Shown in pieces: positions 32,640-42,965 of a stretch of DNA of 64,000 nt. Numbering within the stretch: the first letter of the stretch is position 1; each line of letters opens with the position of its first letter. The position numbers and the translations under genes were made by a program. The notes under the pieces were generated by a model. That model did no database searches, was not told the origin of the DNA, and saw nothing but the letters and a program-made list of their open reading frames with translations. The stretch spans positions 611,813,755 through 611,877,754 of the forward strand of contig NC_081409.1 in the NCBI RefSeq assembly GCF_030272615.1, given 5' to 3'. The stretch comes from Cryptomeria japonica. Its lineage: Eukaryota > Streptophyta > Pinopsida > Cupressales > Cupressaceae.

Positions 32640-33677
32640 AGTCCCCATGGAATCTCCCCATGGCAAACTTAGTATCTCTTCCAAGTATCCGAATTTGTCC
32701 TTCTCAAGCAACTAGAAGGGTTTTTGGCCTCTAAAAACAAAGTGTGTAGTAAGGATTTCTGTTAAGCATTACTCCTTGATGTCATGCAAGCATGATTGAG
32801 ACATTAAGCCCATCAAGATACCAAACAAATGTAGTCACGCAAGCGCGATTTAGACCAAGAGGCCCTACTTAGATGTTGATATGAGAAAGAGTTTCAAGGG
32901 GCATCACTTCCCAAGTAACTGCAATTCCCACGTAACACTTCCTTCAAAGCTTTCGCCCATCAGGTATTTTTTTATAGTGAGTTAGAATGCCAAGGAATTC
33001 TAGCCGTACTCACTTTGGGTCATCCCCTTCTCACGATTATCACTTGCTTGCTAAAGAAAAGTGGTCGGGAAGGCAGGCCCTCTAATGGAGACAAACAATT
33101 AACAACACAAGCATGGTATCGAAGATCTGGATTTCTGATCACCCTAAGAAGGATGAGAGCATACTCTCCTACTCCAATGTCATACTTAACAATGAAAGAA
33201 AACAAATGTTCATTTCCACCTATTTATAAATCACTAAGTGCCTAATTAAAAATCTCAAACACACAATTTGGTTGTTTCTCCAAGGCAACCTGCAAAACCC
33301 TAGTTAGATGTTTGATTTGTTGTCTTTGACCATCGAATCTGCATAACACATGTTAGTAGTTTGATTTTTAGTCTTTGTCATGCGTATGCCAAGATCCTGC
33401 ATAAATAATCAGTACCAAAATCCAAAGCACAGATGATCTGATTTATGAAAACTAAATATAAAATTTCAGTCCACTTTGAGAAGGCATAACTTTCTCATCC
33501 TAGCTCCGAATTACAAACCGTTTGATGCGTTGGAAAGGTATTCAAATAATCTAGAACCAAATTTCGGAAACATCAATGATCCACAAATGCACCGAAGACC
33601 CTCAAAATTGCAATTTACTAAAACATATAAAAATTTTCAAGTAAAAACTGCATTTTTCACCTCTGATCTGGACTTTA

Positions 33678-33790
33678 CACAGGCGCAGAAGTTAGGACAC
33701 AAGCGCAGGATGTCTAACACAGGCGCAGAATGTTTCAACACAGGCGCAAGATGTCTCAACACAGGCGCAGAATGATTCACACAAGCGCAG
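33678..33790 (-). repeat. Phased GCGCCTGTG array of Element 2
   Basis: Six units read on the plus strand as CACA(G/A)GCGC with starts at 33678, 33698, 33718, 33739, 33760 and 33779 (intervals 19-21 nt). On the element's own strand the core is GCGCCTGTG, against GCGTCTGTG in Element 1. Location is about 130-240 bp after the LTR, as for array 1 of Element 1. Here the spacers are more alike (AGAATGTCTCAA variants). Confidence 0.85.
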
Positions 33791-33892
33791 AAGTGTCCAG
33801 AATGCACTGCACGGCCCTGTTTTTGGGTTTTTTGACCTGCAAATCAACTTAGAAGCACTCCAAAACATAGTAAGATGGTTAGAAGGTTAGTA

Positions 33893-33910
33893 TTCACGTC
33901 AGGTTCACCA
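33893..33910 (-). other. Element 2 primer binding site candidate
   Basis: Minus-strand TGGTGAACCTGACGTGAA begins five bases after the LTR end (CTACA then TTAAC). The TGG start fits a tRNA CCA end. The tRNA is not assigned, and the site differs from that of Element 1. Confidence 0.5.
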
Positions 33911-33915
33911 GTTAA

Positions 33916-35584
33916 TGTAGCGTAGAAATTAGGAATCATCAAAACAAGTAGATCAATCAATCAAAACACAAGACATGCTAGCTCAATCAAAAGAACACTC
34001 ATTGAAATGAACCTAATCCTAAGCACATTCAATAGAGGTATGAAAACAAAGCATCTAAAAGAAAATATCATGCAAACCATATAACAATTCGGATGCTTCT
34101 TCCATGTGGATCCATTGTTGTTCTTTCCTCTTCAATGGGTTTGTGGATCTCACCTACAAGTGCTCACACAATTGAAAGCAAAAAGCTCAAGAGTACTAGA
34201 AACGTAAGTTCGGTAGTTTGACAGAAATTCGGGATTCATGAAGGATTTGAAGGGTCTGATTTGATTGAAAATCATCCAATTTATAGAAGAATTGGATAAG
34301 TGACAAGATTAGCATGATGCAATTCAAATGGAAATTGCAAATCAATATGACAAATTATGACAAATTATGCACTTTCCATGCACAATTTGATTGATTGAGA
34401 ATTGATGACAAATTATGACACATTCTATGTCAAAATTGATTGATTATCAATTATGACAATTTCATGACAAATTGAAATGCCACTCCCATAGAATTAGGAG
34501 ATGAATTAGGAGGGAAAAGGAATTATAAATTTGAAAAATTAGGAAATTGAAATTGATGACAAATTAGGAAATTGGAATTGATGAAAATTAGGATTTAGGA
34601 ATTAGTGAATTAATTAATAATTTTTCATTTATTAATCAATTCACAAAGAGGAATAATTAGCCAATTAAATAAAGATTTAATTGTAATAAGAAGACTTAGG
34701 ATTAATAAATAATTTAGTAATCCTAGAGGAAGAAATGGCAAATTAGGTTAAATGACTAAATCATAAAACCCTAGAAGACGAATTAGAAATGCGAAAATGA
34801 CAATTAGGTCTTGATTGAAGATAATTAATGTCATGATTTTGAATTGATAAATGATCAATGCAACAAAATTATTTGATCGATAAATGCGCCAATTGACGAG
34901 GAACAATGACAAATTGATCCAAATTGACATAATTGAGACAGACAATGATCGATAGCGAAATAATCGCAAAATGACAAAATTGACAAGAGGACGAGGATCG
35001 ATGATAAAATAGGTTGCAAGACGACAAGATTGGAAATGACCACGATCGATGACAAATCGATCGCAAAAATGACAAGATTGCACATGACAGCGATCAATGA
35101 CAAATCGATCGCAAGATGACAAGATCGAACATGACAACGATCGATGACAAATCGATCGTAAGACGACAAGATTGATAAACTGATCGCCAGATGAAAAGAT
35201 CAAAAAGAGGACAAAACCCTAATTAGGATTGACGATGTCCAAAATGATAAGATTGATGTTAAAATTGATAAGATTGACAAGATTGACAGGAGGAAAAAAC
35301 CCTAATTAGGATCGACGATGTCCAAAATGATGAGAAATGAATACTCACTTTGATGCGACAGGGTAAAATCGATCAAAATCATGACTGGATAATGTTGTCA
35401 ACAAGACCAAATTCGAAGACGAGATGATTGAAGAATGTAGAAGAATGACTCAATGTTTGCAAATGATAAAGACCAAGTGCATGACATAGGAGAAATGTTA
35501 ATGCGACGCAAAAACCTAAAATGAGGCAATGCGCAAATGTTAAAGTATGACCTCGCAAGCGTTGACCATTTTTGGGTGTCTACA
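33916..35584 (-). repeat. Element 2 LTR (5' LTR in its own orientation)
   Basis: 1669 bp, direct repeat of 24304-25972. In the element's orientation this copy would carry the active promoter. Confidence 0.95.
34279..34285 (-). promoter_or_regulatory. Candidate TATA box of Element 2 LTR
   Basis: TATAAAT on the minus strand in CTTCTATAAATTGG, about 360 bp before the LTR end. Position suits an LTR promoter; not otherwise supported. Confidence 0.45.
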
Positions 35585-36040
35585 GATATAAAACAGCATA
35601 GTTATGATTTGGGTGTAATAGTCTTGATAGAGAATCATCAAATTTGTCTATCTCTTGTTATCACCATGCTTTCTTTATAGGATATAAAACAACACCATAT
35701 TTATGACTTAATAGTCTCAATAGAGAATCGTCAAATTTGTCTATCACTTGTTATCACCATTCTCTCTTTATAAGACATAGAACAGCACAGTTATGATTTG
35801 GTTTACTAGTCTTTATAAGGAATAATCAATTTTTTATATGTCTTGTTATCACTATGCTTTGTTTATAGGATATAAAATAAAACAGTTATGATTTGGGTTA
35901 ATAGTCTTTATCAAGAATCATCAAATTTTTGTATCTCTTGTCATAACCATGTTCTCTATGTTCTCTTATAGGATATAAAACAACACATTTATGACATGGG
36001 TTAATAGTCCTTATAGAGAATCATCAAATTTGTCTATAAG
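35585..36040 (+). repeat. Host tandem array, segment 3
   Basis: Four to five further units (TTTGGGTTAATAGTCTT...ATCATCAAATTTGTCTATC...TATAGGATATAAAACA), about 95 bp each. The first unit resumes at GATATAAAACAGC, the duplicated target of Element 2. Confidence 0.85.
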
Positions 36041-36376
36041 CAATAGATTATATACATATATTGTTTAAAGTAATGATACAACATTTTTTATAGTTTATAT
36101 AAATGAATGAAAGAGTTTTTTAATGTATGATTTGGGTTAAAAAAAAATTGTAGAGATTTATTTATATATGTATATAGTTTTAAGTATTGATATGACAATT
36201 TTATAGTTTTTATATATGAATGAAATAGTTATTCTAATGTTTATGCATGCTTTCAAAATTATATTAAGCTTTCTTTTATTTTAGATTATATTTTTTTATA
36301 ACGAAAGGTTCATGAATATAAATTTTTCTATATTTTATCAATGTTAATGGCATTTGCTTTTGTAAATAAATATGAT

Positions 36377-36680
36377 ATAAACACTAATCCAACTCCAAAA
36401 ATCCATAAATTATAACATGAAACATCATAGAATCATAAACCATTGGTTCCATTACACAATCTGAACCATGACATCACTCCTCATCCACAAATCTTACCTT
36501 TAACCAAATGTTCTCAAAGTATTGGATTATGCCTATAAACACCAATCCAAATCCAAAAATCCATACATTATAATACGAAACATTGTATAATCATAAACTA
36601 TTGGTTCCATAACACAATCTGAACCATAACATCACTTCTAATCCATAAATCTTACCTTTAACCAAATGCTCTCAAAGAAT
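36377..36680. repeat. 158-bp tandem duplication
   Basis: Two copies, starting at 36377 and 36535, each running from ATAAACAC(T/C)AATCC to ACCAAATG(T/C)TCTCAAAG. They differ at a modest number of positions. No coding content. Confidence 0.85.
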
Positions 36681-38303
36681 CTTCATAAATGCAAAATCAA
36701 TGAATGAACATATGCAAATAAAAGGAGAAAAATGAAACCGTAAAAAATAATGATGAAGCCTTTGGAAATATGCAACAAAGAGTTACAAACCCAAAACCAA
36801 GCCTCTAGACCAACCCGGGCTAACTCGAACCCCCAAAACTGACCAGGAGAGAAAAAATAGCGAATTAGAGGTTTTTCCCCATGAAGTGGCACATATGTTT
36901 AGTCTTTTAATGCTTTTTCAACATATTTTGGTGCATTTGCACTCTACTTTAGTGCATTTGTAATAGAATTAGGATTGCATACTTTGGTTGACTTAGGGCT
37001 CAAATCTCAACTCCCAGACGATCAAAAATGCAAAAAATAACAAAGACCCATTTGAGATGGGCAAATTTCACACTTAGAAATGAAATTGGACCATACCCAA
37101 AACAAAAAATAAATTCACAAGACATCAAACACCGAAAATAGCACCTTAAAATAGTGAAACGAGAGCACCCAAAACAGCCATTCAACAAAATGCAAAACAA
37201 AAACCCGAAATATTTCCAAAAAATTAAATACATCATACAAATGTCAAACACAATTATTTTACTTTTTGAAAGAAAAAATACATAAATGAGAGAGAAAATC
37301 ACAAAGAGTACCAACCTAGAATAAGGAGAATTGGACAAAAAATGTTGAGATGAAAAAAGATTCCTCACAACCAACTCTTGACACGCAAATCGACCACAAA
37401 AAATCCATCCTTCTTTAATGCACACACAAAAACAATAAAATCCAAGAAGCACTCACGTTCCATTCTCATAAAAATGCACAAGTAAATCTCCCTTAAACTC
37501 CAAGATCAAGATTCAACCTTCAAAATCAAATTGCAAACCCTCAACTCTTTTCCCATTCTCTAATTTTCAAAAACATAAGCAAAATCACCTTCATGAAAAT
37601 CCTTCCCAGAAACGAAAACCATTAACTACTCTACAAAAAATGACCCAATGCATTGAAAATTGAAACCATTCTTTCCTCTCACATTGAGGACACATTTAGA
37701 AACCTCCTATTCGAACACTCGATCACTCCTAATCAACAACTAAAATAAAAAGGAAATTTAAACCAATACTAATCACAATTTTCAAATAAACATCAAATAA
37801 TAAATAATAAATCATAAATCATTACCACCAAATAAAAATACTAATATATTATAATCCACAAAATTTTATTAATACAATAATAAGAGACTTACAATATTCC
37901 CATGTGAATAATTATTTACTCACACATAGGGCTATAGATTACAATGTATTCATTAATCACCACAACTATTAACTGTTACCAAATTTTGCTACACCTAAAT
38001 TTGGTGGCCTAAATAGGCCTTACACATTGCAATTGAAGAAAGGTACACAATTTTTTTTTACAAGTTCTTCAATTTTCCATATTATGGTTTAAAATCTTAA
38101 ATTCATTTCATGTATGCATGCATTTCAGACAACTAACACCAAAAGATTGCATAGAAATAGTTTTTCATTACAAGAAATGTGTAAGGTGTCCCCACACAAG
38201 CTGTGGGAATAGTTGAAGCTCAAACCATAAACAAATATTTTCATACCATTATGAAAATAAGTTATACAATAGAAGAAAGGAAAGAAGATGAGAGCAAGGT
38301 AAC
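36681..38303. other. AT-rich stretch without recognisable gene
   Basis: A 150-aa minus-strand ORF (37000-37452) is hydrophobic and cysteine-rich but shows no known motif. The rest is AT-rich. I do not call a gene here. Confidence 0.5.
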
Positions 38304-38400
38304 CTGTCATTGCCTGGAATGATGAGCCCAACTGGAAAGAGTTGTTGAACTTTATCTGCCCATACACTCCACATTCTTCCGCTCCCATTCCAAGAAGTAC
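38304..38400 (-). other. Possible host exon
   Basis: A 97-bp minus-strand stretch between an acceptor-like TATCTTGCAG and a donor-like CAG|GTTACC. It reads without stops as VLLGMGAEECGVYGQIKF and then NNSFQLGSSFQAMT. Composition is clearly less AT-rich than its surroundings, and the frame looks protein-like. I do not recognise the protein. It could be an exon of a minus-strand gene whose intron was enlarged by the copia insertion at 39167, or chance. Confidence 0.3.
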
Positions 38401-39166
38401 CTGCAAGATAATTCATAGTTGAGTTAGAGAAATGAGGATTATCATACTTTCATATCCAAACTCAACATAAATATAGGTTATCTACATAAGGATATCAAAA
38501 CACATGCCTACAACTATCAGTATGTCAGAATTAGAGGCAAGGAATCAATGCAGAGAAGGTGCCATAAGATAACAACAAATACAATGTTTTATCTAATTTG
38601 TTTATTTCATGTACAAAAACATGTTTTCATTTCATGAATATCAAGTATGTGGGTTAAAATGGGCTCCCACAAGGGTAGAGCTCAATATACTAAGTAGTAA
38701 TGCTAGAACAGTCAAATACATAATATCAATCATTATATGAGACATCAAAGAAAATAGGTATCTACATCCATTAGCACACACACTGACACATGATAGGATC
38801 AAATCATCAAATGATAGTGGGTGTACAAGTAGGTTCAAATACAACTGCATCAAAGATTATCAAATGTTTAATAAAAAATCTCTAATAATGATAGAAATTA
38901 GTAAAAGATCAAGAAATCACTATTAGATACATAAGAGAAGCCATCCAAGAACAACCCTAAGGAATATATTGTGATAGTTCATCAACAAAAAGGCATAAAC
39001 TCTATAAAAGTGCAATCACTGTTAAAGGTATTTCGTACAGTCATAGAGCAACAATTATGAATGATAGAAGAACAGTGACATAAAACCTTGTGACAGTCAA
39101 TATGCTTCAAGACAACAAAATTATCACTGTTGCTAATAACATCAAGAGCATCTCCTAGGACAGTGA

Positions 39167-40226
39167 TGATGGCATTTTGGATATGTTGATATGGTTTTGT
39201 CATTGATGTCAACATTTTTCATCACTTGTCAACACTTATCACCACTTGGAGATTTTGGTTATGTTCACCGGCAAGTCAAAGACTTATGCAAAGTCATCGG
39301 TATTTGGTTCACCGACAGATTATATTGTTCACCGGCACTTGGAATAACTTGGAGACTACTTGGTTGTGTCGAAGAAATTATTTTATCACTTGGTTTTGGC
39401 GATTTGGTTAATTGTTTATTCGGGTTTGCATATTTGTTGTTACCGGGAAATAGGTCCAGGATAAGCACCAACAGACATATCTATTCTAGATCAGCACGAT
39501 ATGTTATGGAGATGATTTATTATTATTGTAAATGCATTGAGCCGACATCATGCATCGGATATTGATTTACTTGTAATTGATTTTATTGTAATATCTTTTA
39601 GTGAGTTGATCTATTCAAATTGGTCTTAGGTTATGATATAAATGTAAGATCTCATTTGTGAGATTAGTGTGTGAATGTGAAAAGGATTGCAATAAGGTAT
39701 ATGCGAAAATAAGCAGAGCTATACATGCAGACATCATTTGAAGGTTGAAGGAAGGATCTTGTGAAGGCAATCAGAACTAAATCGGTACTGAATCCAACAT
39801 ATGAAGATGCTATTTTATGTAGTACATTATCATTGGATTAACCATCCAATTGTAGTTAGTGTGACTCTCATTTTATGATTGAGCAATGAGCTCTAGGAAG
39901 TTGGCCTTTCTACATGTGCAGAATCCATATTGTACACACATACTATCTACAGTAGTATCATTTGATTGTGGGTAAGGTTTCCCACTGTGGTTTTTCCCCT
40001 TATAGGGTTTCCACGTACAAACATTTGTGTTATGTGTTGTGGATGTTATTGTCTTTCTATTCTATCCATTACTCTTTATCGGTACTACAATTAACTGTTA
40101 AGACTGTCTACCAACATAAAGTTTGGTTTAACGATATTAAGCATTAAGTTTTGGATAAGTTAATTCTGGTTGAATTTATTGGACAACTGATTCACCCACC
40201 CTCTCAGTTGTCTCTAGGACCTAACA
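39167..40226 (+). repeat. Element E 5' LTR
   Basis: 1060 bp starting TGATGGCATTTTGG (TGTTGGAATTTTGG in the 3' copy) and ending GACCTAACA. It contains several CACCG(G/A) words (TTCACCGGCAAGTC and similar) in its first 150 bp. Confidence 0.9.
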
Positions 40227-40228
40227 AT

Positions 40229-40240
40229 TGGTATCAGAGC
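40229..40240 (+). other. Element E primer binding site
   Basis: TGGTATCAGAGC, complementary to the 3' end of plant initiator tRNA-Met, two bases after the 5' LTR. Confidence 0.92.
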
Positions 40241-40283
40241 CTAGTCCTCTTTTTGCAGAAGTTTAACAGCTTGAGGAGATACA

Positions 40284-41741
40284 ATGTCTTCTAACTATTT
40301 CAGGAAAGACAGCCTGAAACTTGATGGAACTAACTATGGCATATGGAAGATCAGGATGGAGAAACATTTGAATTAAATTGGAAAGGACATATGGGATGTT
40401 ACAAAGAATGGCTATACTGCTCCTACTCAAGGTCAACCTATTCCACCTAACTTGGCTAAAGATGAGGAAAATGATTGCAAAGCAAGAGAAGCAATTTTGA
40501 GCGCATTGTCAGATCAACAAGTCATGGGATTGTTAGATAGATCTACTGCTAAATCTATTTGGGACAAACTGGAAACATTGAATGAAGGAGATTCCATAGT
40601 CAAAATTGTAAAACTTGAATGCTTCTAGGTCAGGTATGAAAATCTGAAAATGGAAGAAGAAGAAATAATTTATGCTTTTATGGAAAGAGTAAATGAAATT
40701 ATTTTGGGTATACAATGTTGTGGAGGACCCTTAAGTGAAGATGAGATTTTTTCTAAAGTTTTAAGAGCTTTGCCACTGATATATAAAATGAAAGTTACTA
40801 CTATAAATGAATTGAGAACAATGCCTAATGCATCAGTATCTAGAGACACCTTGGTTGAAAAACTTTCAGCTTTTGAGCTTGAGGAATTTGGTCATGTTAC
40901 TACTATCAAGATAGATCTAGCTTTCAAGGCATCATCATCAACTGTAGCATCATCATCATCTGATAAATTTGATTGGAAAGCCTTCTATGCTAGAGAACTT
41001 GAAGAAAACAAGAGAGAAAATGAAGAACTTGAAGAACTTGAAGCACTATTTGCAAGGAAAATGCCTAAAGGTCCAATTGGAAGTAAGTATGAAGGTAAAG
41101 CACCCTTTAAATGTTTTAACTGTAATAAGATTGGTCATATGGCTTCTAGATGCCCTGATAGACATGCAAGATTAAGAGAAAAAGCTAAAAGATCATATAA
41201 GCCTAACCCCGACTATCAGAAATACAAGTTTAAGAAGAATAGAGACAAATCTTGTTATTATGCTGATGAAGGAGTTACTGATGATTCTGATGAGGATCCA
41301 GTAGACAATGGATGGGCTTTTGTTGCTATAACAGAAGATCAACCAGTGCCTACTATTCAACCAGTAGAGCAAGCCCTGGCAGCTAAAGTTGAAGATAAGG
41401 ATGAATGGATTATTGATTCGGGATGTTCACATCATATGACTGGTGATAAGAGTAAATTCTTAACCGTTCAGGATTACAATGGAGGTCTAGTAAGTTTTGG
41501 AGATGATAAAGCTTGTTTGATCAAAGGAAAAGGCACTATATCTTTTGATGGTAAGCACTTGATACTGATAATGTTTACTATGTTAAAGGTTTGAAGCATA
41601 ATCTTTTGAGTGTTGGTCAATTAGTTGAGAAAGGATTTCAGTTACAATTCAAGAATGGTAAATGCAAAATCTTAAACAAAACTAGTTTGGAAATTGCAAC
41701 TGGTAATCAGACTAGAGGTAATATCTTTCATTTGAACAACA
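40284..41741 (+). pseudogene. gag-pol: Element E gag and protease, decayed
   Basis: From ATG at 40284 the frame reads LDGTNYGIWKIRMEKHLN, typical of the copia Gag N-terminus. It is stopped at 40374 (TAA) and 40626 (TAG). The rest (40650-41594) holds a UBN2-type Gag body, a CCHC knuckle CFNCNKIGHMASRC near 41115 and the protease motif WIIDSGCSHHMTG near 41407. A frameshift near 41556-41562 moves the later reading (LKHNLLSVGQL) to another frame. Insertion D interrupts after GNIFHLNN at 41741. The protein would package RNA and mature by protease cleavage, but this copy cannot be translated intact. Confidence 0.85.
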
Positions 41742-42901
41742 TGTTGGAATAATGATACATTTGTCATTAGTAAATAACACTTAGTGAAAACACTTATTCG
41801 ATTTTGAATGCTTACCGAGCTCATCACTCAGTCTACAGCCTATACCGAGCATTCAGTAAAGCGCACCGATTAAACAGTTCAAACCGAGCAGTAAGACTGT
41901 CACCGAGCATATGAGACAAACAACAATTACCGAGAAGTCAGTTCTCACCGAGTCACCAGTGGTTACCGAGTGACACTATATCTACCGAGTCACCACAGCT
42001 ACCGAGTTCCAAGCTACACTTCGGGACTAGTATGGACCGAGCCTCTACTCTTACCGAGAGCATGACGATGCCGAGTACTATAGTGGGCGCCGTGTATCAG
42101 AAGATCACCGAGCTAGCTTGTGGAACCAAGTATCTACCGACTCAGTAATATTTTGTTCACCTCTGTAAGGCCGACTTAAGAATGAGTTTATGTTATTAAT
42201 TTGTATGAGGCCGACTTTATGAAATGTAAATGTAATTATGGACGGTATATATATGTGATGTATTATACCATCTGTAGTATGTATGTAAGATGTATGTATA
42301 TGCGAAATTAGAAAGAGCAAAGCAGAAACTGCATTAAGGCAGCAGACCAGAACATTTTTTGCAGAGTCAGTAAAGGAGCAGAATCGACATATCTATCTCA
42401 GAAGGAGATCAATACTCAAAGGATCTTATCAGCAATAAAGTTGTAAGTCAAGATCTACTGTTTCATCCTAACAGTTGAATCAGTTTGTAAATCCTTTTAC
42501 CGGGTAGACTTAACCATCTTTTGTAAATCTCTTAACCGAGTGCATACTTCATTGTATGTTTGTAAATCCTCTAACAAGGTGGACCTAGCAGTCCAAATTT
42601 GCTTCTAACAGGGCAGATCATCAGAAGTGATCATTGTAAGCCTTAACCGGCCAACTTTTACTGCAGTACCAAATTTTTGTGGGTACCATCCCCACCCCAG
42701 TTTTACTTTCTATTTGGAAGGTTTCTGGGTCACCAAATCTTTGTGTTAAGTGTTGTGAATGATTATACTTTCATGCATACAGTAGATTAAATGAATGAAT
42801 GGTTTAATATATGCAAGTGCAGAAATGAATTAAAAGTTTTAAGAGTTACTGATTCACCCCTCCCCTCTCAGTAACTTGGTTAGTCCTAAATATTTTCAAC
42901 A
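41742..42901 (+). repeat. Element D 5' LTR
   Basis: 1160 bp, TGTTGGAATAATG...ATTTTCAACA. It holds a phased ACCGAG array (41814-42112). A TATATATAT run at 42246-42254 is a weak TATA candidate. The 3' part, GATTCACCC...CCTCTCAGTAAC, resembles the end of the Element E LTR. Confidence 0.93.
41814..42112 (+). repeat. Phased ACCGAG array in the Element D LTR
   Basis: A dozen exact ACCGAG copies plus ACCGAT and GCCGAG variants, at 41814, 41844, 41864 (variant), 41883, 41902, 41939, 41947, 41965, 41984, 42001, 42036, 42053, 42070 (variant) and 42107. Most intervals are 17-20 nt or twice that; spacers are unrelated. The 3' LTR has the same series from about 47076. Confidence 0.85.
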
Positions 42902-42903
42902 AT

Positions 42904-42915
42904 TGGTATCAGAGC
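42904..42915 (+). other. Element D primer binding site
   Basis: TGGTATCAGAGC, initiator tRNA-Met type, two bases after the 5' LTR. Confidence 0.92.
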
Positions 42916-42965
42916 TTTGTGGTTCTCAGAGTAAAAGTTTGACAGCTTGAGAAAAGATCAAGACA

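Larger units (their letters stand above)
31685..33892 (-). other. Untranslated leader of Element 2
   Basis: About 2.2 kb without a convincing ORF. It contains many ATGCAAATG and ATGACA words (31730-32280), the conserved leader block (32580-33060) and, next to the primer site, the phased array. Confidence 0.6.
24304..35584 (-). mobile_element. Element 2: non-autonomous LTR element related to Element 1
   Basis: An 11.3-kb element with two 1669-bp LTRs and target duplication GATAT (24299-24303 and 35585-35589). Orientation is minus: the polypurine tract lies at 25973 on and the primer site candidate at 33893-33910. On the minus strand it runs LTR, primer site, six-unit phased GCGCCTGTG array, leader block with hairpin, one long low-complexity ORF (31684-28844), GGTGAAAA hairpins, antisense TATA box and exon, polypurine tract, LTR. 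No protease, RT or integrase is present. It shares with Element 1 the LTR start TGTAGACACCCAAAA, the polypurine region and the other listed blocks. It therefore probably moved using proteins of an Element 1-like partner (inference). About eleven LTR differences were seen, nearly all within 25400-25740. Confidence 0.9.

Noticed and set aside
33678-33790. CRISPR-like look of the short repeats with variable spacers
   Set aside because: Units are about 20 nt with a 9-nt core in a plant retrotransposon leader; no cas context, far below CRISPR repeat length.
37000-37452. 150-aa Cys/Phe-rich minus-strand ORF
   Set aside because: AT-rich hydrophobic sequence without motif, splice signals or coding bias that I can see.
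38641-38853. Minus-strand ORF ending VGAHFNPHT, aquaporin-like at first sight
   Set aside because: Only the GAHFNP word resembles an aquaporin NPA region; no further aquaporin sequence follows.
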